Source: Pararhizobium sp. IMCC21322 (lineage in GTDB: Bacteria; Pseudomonadota; Alphaproteobacteria; Rhizobiales; GCA-2746425). Taken from it: 64,000 nt of DNA. A program made the translations under genes and the position numbers. Below the pieces are notes generated by a model that saw only the letters and a list, made by a program, of their open reading frames with translations, was not told the DNA's origin and made no database searches. The stretch spans positions 1,402,412 through 1,466,411 of the forward strand of contig NZ_CP132335.1 of the NCBI RefSeq assembly GCF_030758295.1. The letters run 5' to 3'. This document shows positions 32,225 to 41,766 of the stretch, in pieces (the stretch's first letter is position 1; every line of letters begins with the position of its first letter).

Positions 32225-34066
32225 ATGCAGGACACTAAGAATCTCATACTTGCCGTTGCGTTGTCTGCTGTCGTTTTGATGGCGGCCCAGTTCTTTCTCT
32301 GGGGCCCGCAGCAGGAAGAAGCCCGGCTTCAGGCGGAACAACGCCAAGCGGAAATTTCCCAATCGACGGATGCTGCAACGACAACAACACCTGCTCCTGG
32401 CAGCAGTGTTGTGCCGACGCCCGGCGCGGCGCCGAGCGCCGCATCGGGATCGGGCTCCGTGGCTCCGCCATCCGGCGCGCCACGTGAAGCTGTTTTGCAG
32501 TCCAGCCAACGTGTTTTAATCGACACACCGGATTTGACCGGCTCCATCAATCTGACCGGTGGCCGGGTTGATGATCTGTCCTTGAAGAATTACCGCGAAG
32601 AGATTGATCCGGAAAGCCCGATCATTCAGCTGTTCTCGCCATCCGGCAGTGCGAACCCGTATTATGCGGAATTCGGTTGGGTGAAGGGGCAGGGCGTGAC
32701 CGCGACGGTACCCGACAGTCAGACGCCATGGACCCTGACGCAGGGAGATCGTCTGACGGCGGAAACGCCGATTACCGTTTCCTGGGATAATGGCGAGGGT
32801 CTGATATTCTCGCGTGTCTATGCGATAGACGAACATTATCTGGTGACAATCACCGACAGTGTGGAGAATAACACAGCTGCACCTGTGTCACTGTTTCCCT
32901 ATGCGCTGGTAACGCGCCATGGCATTCCCGATCTCCAGAATTTCTTTATTCTGCACGAAGGCATGATTGGCTTTGTTGGCGAAGAGGGTTTGCAGGAAGT
33001 CGATTATGATGACCTGGAAGAAGAGGGCGAGCTGAAATTCGGCACGCAGACCCAAGGCTGGCTTGGCATCACGGACAAATACTGGGCGTCAGCCATCGTG
33101 CCGACCCCGGGAGAGGCCTACACGCCGCGCTTCTTCCACCATATGGTCAACAATCGCTCCGCATTCCAGGCAGACTTTTTGGGTGAGTTGGTGGAAATCG
33201 CTCCCAGCAGCAGCGGAGAACATGTTTCGCGGCTGTTTGCAGGCGCCAAGGAAGTCAGCGTCATAAACAGCTACCGCGACGCGCCGGGCATTGAGCGCTT
33301 CGATCTGATGATCGACTGGGGCTGGTTCTATTTCATCACCAAGCCGCTTTTTGTGGCTCTGGACTGGCTCTTCAATCTGATCGGCAATTTTGGTCTTGCG
33401 ATTCTGGCCGTGACCGTTGTTCTTAAAATATTCTTCTTCCCGCTTGCCAATAAATCATATGCCTCCATGGCCAATATGAAAAAGGTTCAGCCGCAACTGA
33501 CCGAATTGCGTGAGCGCTACAAGGATGATCGTGCCCAACAGCAAAAGGCTATGATGGAATTGTACAAGAAGGAAAAGATCAATCCCCTGGCGGGTTGTCT
33601 TCCGGTCTTGTTGCAGATTCCCGTATTCTTTGCGCTGTACAAGGTTCTGTTTGTTACGATTGAAATGCGCCATGCGCCTTTCTTCGGCTGGATTCAGGAT
33701 TTGGCTGCACCGGACCCCACGTCGATTTTCAACTTGTTTGGTCTTATTCCCTGGGACCCGCCGCAAATCCTGATGCTTGGCATCTGGCCTTTGATTATGG
33801 GCGTCACCATGTTCGTTCAGATGCGTCTGAATCCATTGCCGCCCGATAAGACACAGGCAATGATTTTCACCTGGATGCCGGTCATTTTCACCTTCATGCT
33901 GGCGTCATTCCCGGCAGGTCTGGTGATCTACTGGGCTTGGAACAACACCCTGTCCATTGCACAGCAGTCGGTCATTATGCGCCGTCAGGGTGTGCCTGTG
34001 GAAATCTGGAAAAATACGCTCGAAGCTTTTGGCTTGGGCGGTAAAGAGAAAGACGAGAAGGCGTAG
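32225..34066 (+). CDS. yidC: Membrane protein insertase YidC
   Basis: A 613-residue inner-membrane insertase that inserts and folds membrane proteins alone or with SecYEG. The N-terminal membrane anchor (LILAVALSAVVLMAAQFFLW) is followed by a low-complexity linker rich in Ala, Thr and Pro. Then come a large periplasmic beta domain (about 100-345) and five C-terminal membrane segments. Conserved parts are GWFYFITKPLFVALDWLFNLIGNFGLAILAVTVVLK, MKKVQPQLTELRERYKDD, GCLPVLLQIPVFFALYKVL and LVIYWAWNNTLSIAQQ. It starts 14 bases after rnpA. Confidence 0.97.
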   Translation: MQDTKNLILAVALSAVVLMAAQFFLWGPQQEEARLQAEQRQAEISQSTDAATTTTPAPGSSVVPTPGAAPSAASGSGSVAPPSGAPREAVLQSSQRVLIDTPDLTGSINLTGGRVDDLSLKNYREEIDPESPIIQLFSPSGSANPYYAEFGWVKGQGVTATVPDSQTPWTLTQGDRLTAETPITVSWDNGEGLIFSRVYAIDEHYLVTITDSVENNTAAPVSLFPYALVTRHGIPDLQNFFILHEGMIGFVGEEGLQEVDYDDLEEEGELKFGTQTQGWLGITDKYWASAIVPTPGEAYTPRFFHHMVNNRSAFQADFLGELVEIAPSSSGEHVSRLFAGAKEVSVINSYRDAPGIERFDLMIDWGWFYFITKPLFVALDWLFNLIGNFGLAILAVTVVLKIFFFPLANKSYASMANMKKVQPQLTELRERYKDDRAQQQKAMMELYKKEKINPLAGCLPVLLQIPVFFALYKVLFVTIEMRHAPFFGWIQDLAAPDPTSIFNLFGLIPWDPPQILMLGIWPLIMGVTMFVQMRLNPLPPDKTQAMIFTWMPVIFTFMLASFPAGLVIYWAWNNTLSIAQQSVIMRRQGVPVEIWKNTLEAFGLGGKEKDEKA

Positions 34067-34096
34067 CACCTATTTGCTATGCCGAGATTGGCTTTG

Positions 34097-34148
34097 AATC
34101 AGGTCCTGGACCGGGCGATCTGTTTGATCGTTCGATTCAGACCTGATT
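34097..34148. repeat. Inverted repeat after yidC
   Basis: AATCAGGTC (34097-34105) and GACCTGATT (34140-34148) are perfect 9-base arms around a 34-base spacer that itself has GATC-TGTTT-GATC. No T run follows, so termination is uncertain. It may be a mRNA stability element between yidC and the acetyltransferase gene. Confidence 0.35.
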
Positions 34149-34192
34149 TACTGTCGCAACAGACAGACCAACCCATTTGATTCGAGACAGAA

Positions 34193-34879
34193 ATGCCTGC
34201 AGATATTCCTGAGCAAAGCGTCGGTCAGTCCGATGGCGTGTCTGGGATGGGTCCAGATCCTGAATTGGCATTTCCCTTGTCGGAATTCCCGCAATTGGGT
34301 TTTCTCAATTGTCTGGTTGATCATCCGCATGTGACGATTGGCGATTACAGCTATTATGATGATCCCGATGGGCCGCAACATTTTCTGGAAAAATGCGTCA
34401 AATATCATTTTGACTTTGTTGGCGACGAGCTGATTATTGGTCGCTTCTGCGCATTTGCAACTGGCGTGCAATTTATTATGAATGGTGCAAATCATCCGAT
34501 GGATGGATTCTCCACCTATCCCTTTGCCGCTATGGGCCGTGGTTGGGAAGCCGGTTACGAATGGCCGAAAAATTCCCGTGGCAATACAATCATCGGAAAT
34601 GATGTTTGGATTGGCCGGGAAGCTATGATCATGCCAGGTGTGACAATCGGGGATGGTGCCATTGTCGGGGCACGAGCGGTTGTTTCGCGCGATGTGCCCG
34701 CCTACACGATCGTGGCAGGCAATCCGGCGCAAATTGTGCGAAAGCGTTTTGATCAGGACGTAATCGATCGTTTGTGCCGCATTGCATGGTGGAACTGGGA
34801 TATAGCGACAATTACCCGCAATCTGAATATCATTCGCGGGGCGGATCTGGAAGCGATGGTACGGGCGGCGCCACAATGA
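34193..34879 (+). CDS. CatB-related O-acetyltransferase (xenobiotic acetyltransferase type)
   Basis: A 228-residue acetyl-CoA-dependent transferase with a left-handed beta-helix. The family start [11 protein letters not shown] and block [44 protein letters not shown] are followed by [63 protein letters not shown]. The histidine in NGANHPMD is the catalytic position in chloramphenicol and streptogramin acetyltransferases of this type. Members occur widely in chromosomes without conferring resistance, so the natural substrate is open. Its stop overlaps the engB ATG, placing it inside a housekeeping operon. Confidence 0.85.
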   Translation: MPADIPEQSVGQSDGVSGMGPDPELAFPLSEFPQLGFLNCLVDHPHVTIGDYSYYDDPDGPQHFLEKCVKYHFDFVGDELIIGRFCAFATGVQFIMNGANHPMDGFSTYPFAAMGRGWEAGYEWPKNSRGNTIIGNDVWIGREAMIMPGVTIGDGAIVGARAVVSRDVPAYTIVAGNPAQIVRKRFDQDVIDRLCRIAWWNWDIATITRNLNIIRGADLEAMVRAAPQ

Positions 34880-35532
34880 GCACGGATAACACACAATCAG
34901 ACTCGGCTGAAAATGCGTTCACACCCGAACAATTGGAAACCGGTCGACTGGCCTTCGCCCGCCCATGGCGGTTTGTCCTAGGCGTTGCAAAGCTGGTTCA
35001 GCTACCGGAAAATGATGGTATTGAAATAGCCTTTGCCGGTCGATCGAATGTTGGAAAATCCAGCCTGATCAATGCGCTGACCGGTCAAAATGGCTTGGCC
35101 CGAACATCCAACACACCCGGCCGCACCCAGGAACTGAACTTCTTTACCAATGACGATATTACCATCGTCGATATGCCCGGCTACGGCTACGCCAAGGCGC
35201 CGAAAGGGCAAGTCGAGGCATGGACACGTCTTGTCTATTCATATCTGCGCGGACGGCCAAATCTGCGGCGTGCCTATGTGCTGGTCGACAGCCGTCATGG
35301 CATCAAGGAAACCGATCAAAAAGCGCTGGACCTGATGGATAAAAGTGCCGTTTCCTATCAGATTGTCATGACAAAAGTTGACAAGCCGCGGCCGGCCGAA
35401 CTTCAGGATGCCTTGGAGAAAACTCGCGCTGCCATTGCCAAACGTCCGGCGGCGCATCCGGAAATTTTGCTGACATCCTCGGAAAAAGGCTCCGGTCTTC
35501 CGGAGCTTCGTGCCGAAATTCTGCGCCTGTGA
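34876..35532 (+). CDS. engB: Ribosome biogenesis GTP-binding protein EngB (YsxC/YihA)
   Basis: A 218-residue GTPase needed for assembly of the large ribosomal subunit. G motifs are G1 [20 protein letters not shown]2 [17 protein letters not shown]3 [14 protein letters not shown]4 IVMTKVDKP and G5 [15 protein letters not shown]. The first 40 residues are variable. The ATG overlaps the acetyltransferase stop (ATGA); a longer upstream frame is a shadow. Position after yidC is conserved in alphaproteobacteria. Confidence 0.96.
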   Translation: MSTDNTQSDSAENAFTPEQLETGRLAFARPWRFVLGVAKLVQLPENDGIEIAFAGRSNVGKSSLINALTGQNGLARTSNTPGRTQELNFFTNDDITIVDMPGYGYAKAPKGQVEAWTRLVYSYLRGRPNLRRAYVLVDSRHGIKETDQKALDLMDKSAVSYQIVMTKVDKPRPAELQDALEKTRAAIAKRPAAHPEILLTSSEKGSGLPELRAEILRL

Positions 35533-35679
35533 CCCGATTTACCCCCTCCATCGCTTAAATTTTGGTCATAAAGGCACCTTTGCCCTAGTCCAGTCCGGCT
35601 TATAACCTATAGAAATAAGGACGGGTGGACGGTGTTTGTGCATCGTTCAGATTTTAAGCGCGTTTTCAGGAGGCTGGTC

Positions 35680-37587
35680 TTGGCAATAAAGAGTGAGCAA
35701 ATAAGAGCATGTGCAGACGATAAGTTTCAGCACAGTCTGATCGTGGCAGGGACGTTTGTCTTAACAATGCTGGCGGCCTTATGGGTTGTGAGCCCGGCGA
35801 GTGCACAAACCATGAGCGAGTGGAAAAAGTCCACTGCCTTGGTTGGTGAGCCGCAATACACTGATGATTTTACTCATTTTAATTATGTCAATCCGGATGC
35901 CCCAAAGGGTGGAATTGTGCGTCTGGCAACTGACGGCACTTTTGACACGCTCAATTCCGTTCCACAACGCGGCAATCTGGCGATTGGTCTGGGCCTGATT
36001 TACGACACTCTGTTGACGCCTTCCCTCGACGAAATCTCGGCAATGTATCCGCTGGTCGCCACGCAGATGCGCTATCCCGATGATTACTCCAGCGTCACAT
36101 TCCAACTGCATGAAGACGCGCGCTGGCACGACGGAGAGCCGCTGACAGCCGATGATGTGGCCTGGTCGTTCAATACGCTGATTGAGAACAACCGCGTTTA
36201 CCAGAATTATTACAAGCATGTCAGTGGTGTGGAAATCATCAATGATCACGAAGTCACGTTCACCTTCGACCAGACTGGAAACCGTGAGCTGCCGCACATT
36301 GTTGGCCAGTTGCTGGTTATGCCCAAGCATTGGTGGGAGGGCACGGATAAAAAGGGCGAGCCACGGGATATAACGAAGGGTACTTTGGAAATCCCGCTTG
36401 GAAGCAGCGCTTACCGCATTTCACGAGTCGTTCCTGGGCGTACTGTTGAATATGAACGTGTTGAAGATTACTGGGGCCGGGATTTGCCGGTTAATGTCGG
36501 TCAGCACAATTTTGATCGAATCCGATACGAATACTTCCGTGACTCAGTTGTCCAGATGGAAGCCTTCAAATCTGACGATTATGATTATCGGGTTGAAAGC
36601 ACAGCGCGTGTCTGGGCCACCGGGTATGATTTTCCCGCAGTGGCTGACGGTCGGGTCATCAAAGAGAGTTTTGTCGAGCGCGGGCGCGGGCTGATGGTTG
36701 GGTTCATACCCAATTTGCGCCGTGAGAAGTTTCAGGATCCGCGTGTTCGCAAGGCTCTGAACTTCGCGTTTAATTTCAACGAGATGAACCAGGCTCTTTT
36801 CTTCGACCAATACGAACGCATTGACTCCTATTTTTATGGAGAGGAATTGGCTTCGTCCGGTGTGCCGACAGGTCTTGAACTTGAGATACTCGATGGCATG
36901 CGTGACATGGTCCCGGAGGAGGTTTTCACAACACCCTACGAAAATCCGGTGTCTGGTGACACGCGCGCATATCGCACCAATTTGCGCGAATCCATCAAGC
37001 TGTTTCGTGAAGCCGGCTACGAGTTGAAAGACGGCAAGATGGTAAATGCCACGACTGGCGAGCCCTTTACCATTGAGTATTTGCTTAACAGTAATCGCTT
37101 TGAAAAGGTCGCATTGCGCCTGAAGTCGAATTTCGCACGAATTGGCGTCGATCTTTCGGTGCGCATTGTTGACAGTTCCCAATGGGTAAACCGCGTACGA
37201 AGCCGTGACTTTGACTTTATCTACTCCGGTTGGGCGCAGTCACTTTCTCCGGGAAACGAGCAATTGGAGTATTTTGGCTCCGCTGCTGCAGACCAGGAAA
37301 GTGCGCGCAACTGGGCCGGTGTAAAAAACCCTGCCGTTGACAAGCTCATTCAACGCATAATCTTTGCCAAGGACCGCGATGAACTGATCGCTGCGACGAA
37401 GGCCATGGACAGGGTACTTCTGGCCAATCATTACATCATCCCGGGCTGGACGCTGTTGTCGACACGCACGGCCCGTTGGGATCGTTTTTCCCATCCAGAG
37501 ACGCTGCCTGCGTTCTCAGAACCGGGCTTCCCGACTATCTGGTGGTATGATGATGAAAAGGCCGCCCGCGTTGAGGCTGCCGAATGA
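35680..37587 (+). CDS. yejA: Peptide/microcin C-type ABC transporter binding protein (YejA-like), first copy
   Basis: A 635-residue exported binding protein of the SBP_bac_5 family. The TTG at 35680 is chosen because AGGAGG lies six bases upstream; a GTG 48 bases earlier keeps the frame open. The signal segment SLIVAGTFVLTMLAALWVV ends at PASAQ, leaving a rather long basic N-region. Family marks are HFNYVNPDAPKGGIVRLATDG, YDTLLTPSLDEISAMYPLVA, FQLHEDARWHDGEPLTADDV and the C-terminal WVNRVRSRDFDFIYSGWAQ. YejA proteins feed peptides or peptide-nucleotide antibiotics to YejBEF. It overlaps the second copy by four bases. Confidence 0.88.
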   Translation: MAIKSEQIRACADDKFQHSLIVAGTFVLTMLAALWVVSPASAQTMSEWKKSTALVGEPQYTDDFTHFNYVNPDAPKGGIVRLATDGTFDTLNSVPQRGNLAIGLGLIYDTLLTPSLDEISAMYPLVATQMRYPDDYSSVTFQLHEDARWHDGEPLTADDVAWSFNTLIENNRVYQNYYKHVSGVEIINDHEVTFTFDQTGNRELPHIVGQLLVMPKHWWEGTDKKGEPRDITKGTLEIPLGSSAYRISRVVPGRTVEYERVEDYWGRDLPVNVGQHNFDRIRYEYFRDSVVQMEAFKSDDYDYRVESTARVWATGYDFPAVADGRVIKESFVERGRGLMVGFIPNLRREKFQDPRVRKALNFAFNFNEMNQALFFDQYERIDSYFYGEELASSGVPTGLELEILDGMRDMVPEEVFTTPYENPVSGDTRAYRTNLRESIKLFREAGYELKDGKMVNATTGEPFTIEYLLNSNRFEKVALRLKSNFARIGVDLSVRIVDSSQWVNRVRSRDFDFIYSGWAQSLSPGNEQLEYFGSAAADQESARNWAGVKNPAVDKLIQRIIFAKDRDELIAATKAMDRVLLANHYIIPGWTLLSTRTARWDRFSHPETLPAFSEPGFPTIWWYDDEKAARVEAAE

Positions 37588-39461
37588 CAAAGCAAACCCA
37601 GACAGGCATAACCCGGCGTGAAGGATTGTTGTTTGCCGGTGGGACAGTGCTGAGCCTTGCGGCAGGTCCGGTTCATGCCCAAACGCTGGTCAGCCAAGTT
37701 GAAGGCTTTACAGACCAACCTGCCCGCCACGGCCTGTCCATCTTTGGTGATCTGAAATATCCCGCTGGCTTCTCCCACTTTGATTATGCCAATCCATCGG
37801 CACCAAAGGGCGGGCGCTTTGTGTTGGCGCCGGGAAGCTGGTTTCACAATCAAAATCCGCAAACCTTCAATACGCTGAATGGCTACGTCACCAAGGGGGA
37901 TGCCCCTCCACGGCTTGAACTGATCTTTGATTCGTTGATGGCCCGCGCCCATGATGAGCCGGACGCTGTTTACGGGCTGGTGGCAGACAGCATTACCGTG
38001 TCTGAAGACGGCAACAGCTTTTTGTTCAGTCTTCGCCCCAATGCCCGGTTCCACGATGGGACGCCGTTGACGGCAGAAGATGTGGTGTTTTCTCTGACGA
38101 CACTGAAAGAGAAGGGGCACCCTGATTACACTCAGAGCTTTCGCAAGGTAATGGCCCTTGAGGCACTTGATGAAGGGCGCCTTCTGGTCACGCTGGATGG
38201 CACCCAGTCCCGCGGCCTGATTTTTGAAGTTGCTGGCGCACCAATTTTCTCAAAAGCCTATTACGCAGATCGAGACTTTACCGCGTCCACCATGGACCCG
38301 CCCCTTGCGTCAGGTCCTTACAGGATTGGCCGCTTCGATGCCGGAACCTTTCTGGAGTATGAGCGTGTAGAGGATTATTGGGCAAAGGATTTGCCCATCA
38401 TGCGCGGTCAGGCCAATTTTGATGTGGTGCGTGTTGAATTCTACCGCGAGCGGCAGACAGCATTTGAGGCCTTCAAAAAAGGCAATATGACATTCCGGCA
38501 GGAATTCACATCCAAGACCTGGGAAACGGAATACAACTTTCCCGCCGCCCTTGATGGCCGGATCAAGAAGGTTTTGTTTCCAGCCGAACTCCGGCCGCGA
38601 TTTCAGGGCTCCTTTCTGAACACCAGACGCCAGAAATTTGCCGATCCGCGAACCCGCGAAGCATTGGTGCTTTGCTTCGATTATGAATGGGTCAATGAAA
38701 ACCTGTTCTTCAACGCCTATTCCCGCGTTTCCTCCTATGTCGAAGGGTCGATTTACAAGGCAGAAGGGGTGGCGAGCGGCATGGAGCTTGCGCTGTTGGA
38801 GCCATTTCGCGACCAATTGCCCGAAGCAGTTTTCGGCGAAGCCTATCTTCCGCCCGTATCAGATGGCAGCGGCCGGGACCGCAGCTTGCTGCGGCGTGCC
38901 TCCGAACTCCTGTCAGAAGCAGGCTGGCAGCGCCGGGATGGCGGACTTTATAGTGTAAATGGTCAAAAGCTGACGATGGAAATTATGGTGCGCTCGCCTG
39001 TGTTTGAACGCGTCTATGGCAAATATGTAGATTCGCTTCGCGCTGTCGGTATTGAGGCCACAATCCGCGTCGTGGACCCTGCACAGTTCCAGGCCCGCTC
39101 CTCAGTGTTTGACTACGACATGGTTGGCACTGCGTTGTCATTGGGAGCCACGCCGTTTTCATCTGCTGATCAATTGTTCTCTTCACGCTCCGCTGATCTG
39201 GAGGGAAGCAACAATTGGGCAGGCATCAAAGACCCGGTTGTAGATGCGCTGACAGAAATAGTGGAAGCTGCAAAAGACCGCGAAACCCACCAAGCTGCAT
39301 GGCGGGCTCTTGACCGGGTGGTCCGCGCTGGCCATTACTGGCTTCCAGGGTGGTATTCGGCAAATCATCGAATAGCAGTATGGGATAAATATGAATGGCC
39401 AGACACAAAACCGGATTATTATTTCCCTGTGGAAACCACTTGGTGGTCAAAGACGACCTGA
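37584..39461 (+). CDS. yejA: Peptide/microcin C-type ABC transporter binding protein (YejA-like), second copy
   Basis: A 625-residue binding protein paralogous to the upstream copy. Shared blocks are HFDYANPSAPKGGRFVLAPG, LRPNARFHDGTPLTAEDVVFS and YERVEDYWAKDLP. It differs in export signal: TRREGLLFAGGTVLSLAAGPVHAQ contains a twin-arginine motif, so it may use the Tat route, whereas the first copy has a Sec-type signal. The start ATG overlaps the first copy's stop (ATGA). Two binding proteins for one channel may widen the peptide range. Confidence 0.88.
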   Translation: MTKQTQTGITRREGLLFAGGTVLSLAAGPVHAQTLVSQVEGFTDQPARHGLSIFGDLKYPAGFSHFDYANPSAPKGGRFVLAPGSWFHNQNPQTFNTLNGYVTKGDAPPRLELIFDSLMARAHDEPDAVYGLVADSITVSEDGNSFLFSLRPNARFHDGTPLTAEDVVFSLTTLKEKGHPDYTQSFRKVMALEALDEGRLLVTLDGTQSRGLIFEVAGAPIFSKAYYADRDFTASTMDPPLASGPYRIGRFDAGTFLEYERVEDYWAKDLPIMRGQANFDVVRVEFYRERQTAFEAFKKGNMTFRQEFTSKTWETEYNFPAALDGRIKKVLFPAELRPRFQGSFLNTRRQKFADPRTREALVLCFDYEWVNENLFFNAYSRVSSYVEGSIYKAEGVASGMELALLEPFRDQLPEAVFGEAYLPPVSDGSGRDRSLLRRASELLSEAGWQRRDGGLYSVNGQKLTMEIMVRSPVFERVYGKYVDSLRAVGIEATIRVVDPAQFQARSSVFDYDMVGTALSLGATPFSSADQLFSSRSADLEGSNNWAGIKDPVVDALTEIVEAAKDRETHQAAWRALDRVVRAGHYWLPGWYSANHRIAVWDKYEWPDTKPDYYFPVETTWWSKTT

Positions 39462-39489
39462 CGCAATAACAGTTTGAGTCGATAGAATT

Positions 39490-40608
39490 ATGGCCGCTTA
39501 TATTCTGAAACGCTTTTTGCTCATGATCCCAACCTTGTTCGGGATTATGGCCATTACCTTTGTCATCATCCAGTTCGCGCCCGGCGGGCCGGTGGAACAG
39601 GTGATTGCGAAACTCTCCGGCAATTCCATTTCAGCCACAGAGCGCATCAGCGGATCCGGCGGTGATTTTGGATCCGTTGGTGAAAATAATCTGGAACAAT
39701 CCGGTCAGGCTGATCCGATCAACTCACGCTATCGCGGGGCACAAGGCCTTGACCCGGAGTTTATCCTTCAGCTGGAAAAAGACTTTGGCTTCGACAAGCC
39801 GCCGGTTGAGCGCTTTTTCTCCATGCTCTGGAATTATGTGCGCTTTGACTTCGGCGACAGCTATTTCCGCGATGTCAGCGTCATTGATCTCATCAAGGAA
39901 AAAATGCCTGTCTCGATTTCACTCGGCCTCTGGATGACACTGATCTCCTACGGCATCTCAATCCCCCTGGGCATTTCCAAAGCAGTACGTGATGGAAGCC
40001 GTTTTGATGTGTGGACTTCTTCAATCATCATTGTCGGCTATGCGGTGCCAGGGTTTTTAATTGCGATCTTGCTGATTGTAGTTTTTGCCGGGGGCAGTTT
40101 CTGGGATATTTTCCCTTTACGCGGTCTGACCTCGGAGAATTTCGACCAGCTGAATCTGTTTGAAAAAGTGCTGGATTATTTCTGGCACCTGGTCCTGCCT
40201 TTGACTGCCATGGCATTGGCCGCCTTCGCCACATCCACGCTGCTCACGAAAAACTCGTTTCTGGATGAAATTCGCAAACAGTATGTGGTCACAGCCAAGG
40301 CAAAAGGCGTGTCCAATCGTCAGGTTTTGTATGGTCACGTATTCCGAAACGCGATGCTGATTGTGATCGCAGGTTTTCCAGGTGCCTTTATCGGAGCATT
40401 CTTCTCCGGGTCTTTGTTGATTGAAACGATCTTCTCGTTGGACGGTCTGGGGCTTTTGAGCTTTGAATCTGTTCTCAACAGGGACTATGCGGTGGTCTTT
40501 GCAACACTCTACATCTTTTCGATCATGGGGCTCCTGGTCAGTCTGATATCGGATTTGACCTATACGTGGATTGATCCGCGTATCGATTTTGAATCGCGGG
40601 AGGTGTAG
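39490..40608 (+). CDS. yejB: Peptide/microcin C-type ABC transporter permease YejB
   Basis: A 372-residue permease with the family's N-terminal membrane segment (MAAYILKRFLLMIPTLFGIMAITFVIIQFAPGG). An 85-residue periplasmic insertion follows, then five more membrane segments. The EAA loop is TAKAKGVSNRQVLYGHVFRNAMLIVIAGFPG, and the end reads YTWIDPRIDFESREV. The long insertion after FAPGGP, absent in DppB/OppB, is a YejB feature. It forms a channel with YejE. The ribosome site is weak. Confidence 0.93.
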   Translation: MAAYILKRFLLMIPTLFGIMAITFVIIQFAPGGPVEQVIAKLSGNSISATERISGSGGDFGSVGENNLEQSGQADPINSRYRGAQGLDPEFILQLEKDFGFDKPPVERFFSMLWNYVRFDFGDSYFRDVSVIDLIKEKMPVSISLGLWMTLISYGISIPLGISKAVRDGSRFDVWTSSIIIVGYAVPGFLIAILLIVVFAGGSFWDIFPLRGLTSENFDQLNLFEKVLDYFWHLVLPLTAMALAAFATSTLLTKNSFLDEIRKQYVVTAKAKGVSNRQVLYGHVFRNAMLIVIAGFPGAFIGAFFSGSLLIETIFSLDGLGLLSFESVLNRDYAVVFATLYIFSIMGLLVSLISDLTYTWIDPRIDFESREV

Positions 40609-40611
40609 GTC

Positions 40612-41766
40612 ATGGATGCACAGATTACACCAGCCGAGACAACAGATGCGGCAGCGGCTCCGCAGAAACGCAGCCGGTTCTCGCCAATCAATCAGAGGCG
40701 CTGGCAGAACTTTAAGGGCAATGGCCGCGGCTACTGGAGCCTGCAGATTTTTCTGGTGTTGTTTTTCGTCACCCTGTTTGCCGAATTCATTGCCAATGAC
40801 AAACCTTTGCTCGTCTCCTATCAGGGCGAACTGCTGACACCGGTCTTTGTCGATTATCCTGAAGAGAAGTTTGGCGGTTTCTTGCCCGTGACGGATTATC
40901 GGGATCCATTTGTGCTGGAAGAAATCGAGGCCAATGGCTGGATTCTATGGGCGCCAATCCGTTATTCCTACCGCACTGTGAATAATGAAATTCCAACGCC
41001 CGCGCCTTCAGCTCCCTCATGGATGCTGGACAAGGAGGAACGCTGCCAGCGTTATCCGGGCGGGGTTGATGATCCCAATTGCTCCATCGGCAACTGGAAC
41101 TGGTTCGGCACAGATGATCAGGCCCGTGATGTTATGGCCCGCCTGATATACGGCTTCCGGATATCGGTTCTGTTTGGTCTGACATTGACAATATTCTCGT
41201 CCATCATCGGCATTGCTGCTGGCGCGACGCAGGGCTATTTCGGTGGCTGGACGGATCTTCTGTTTCAGCGCTTCATTGAAATCTGGACCTCGGTTCCAAC
41301 CCTCTATCTGTTGTTGATACTGGCCGCCATCATCACACCGAACTTCTGGATATTGCTCGGCATTCTGCTGCTGTTTTCTTGGGTCAGTCTGGTGGCTGTT
41401 GTGCGGGCCGAATTCCTGCGCGCCCGAAACTTTGAATATGTCAACGCAGCCCGTGCTTTGGGCGTGGGCAACATGACGATTATGTGGCGGCATTTGTTGC
41501 CAAACGCCATGGTCGCGACGCTCACCTTCATGCCGTTTATCCTCAATGGCTCGATCACAACTCTGACCTCACTGGACTTCCTGGGTTTCGGCCTGCCGCC
41601 GGGGTCACCTTCGCTTGGTGAATTGCTGGCACAGGGCAAGAATAACCTTCAGGCACCATGGCTGGCACTGACCGGCTTCTTTGTCATCTCGCTGATGCTG
41701 AGCCTTCTGATTTTCGTCGGTGAAGCCGTCCGTGACGCATTTGATCCCAGAAAGACGTTTTCCTGA
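40612..41766 (+). CDS. yejE: Peptide/microcin C-type ABC transporter permease YejE
   Basis: A 384-residue permease, partner of YejB. An N-terminal cytoplasmic tail of about 45 residues precedes RRWQNFKGNGRGYWSLQIFLVLFFVTLFAEFIANDKPLL, a YejE hallmark. A large periplasmic loop contains WNWFGTDDQARDVMARLIYGFRIS. The EAA loop is NAARALGVGNMTIMWRHLLPNAMVATLTFMPF. GGGAGG precedes the ATG and the stop overlaps the yejF start (TGATG). Confidence 0.93.
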   Translation: MDAQITPAETTDAAAAPQKRSRFSPINQRRWQNFKGNGRGYWSLQIFLVLFFVTLFAEFIANDKPLLVSYQGELLTPVFVDYPEEKFGGFLPVTDYRDPFVLEEIEANGWILWAPIRYSYRTVNNEIPTPAPSAPSWMLDKEERCQRYPGGVDDPNCSIGNWNWFGTDDQARDVMARLIYGFRISVLFGLTLTIFSSIIGIAAGATQGYFGGWTDLLFQRFIEIWTSVPTLYLLLILAAIITPNFWILLGILLLFSWVSLVAVVRAEFLRARNFEYVNAARALGVGNMTIMWRHLLPNAMVATLTFMPFILNGSITTLTSLDFLGFGLPPGSPSLGELLAQGKNNLQAPWLALTGFFVISLMLSLLIFVGEAVRDAFDPRKTFS

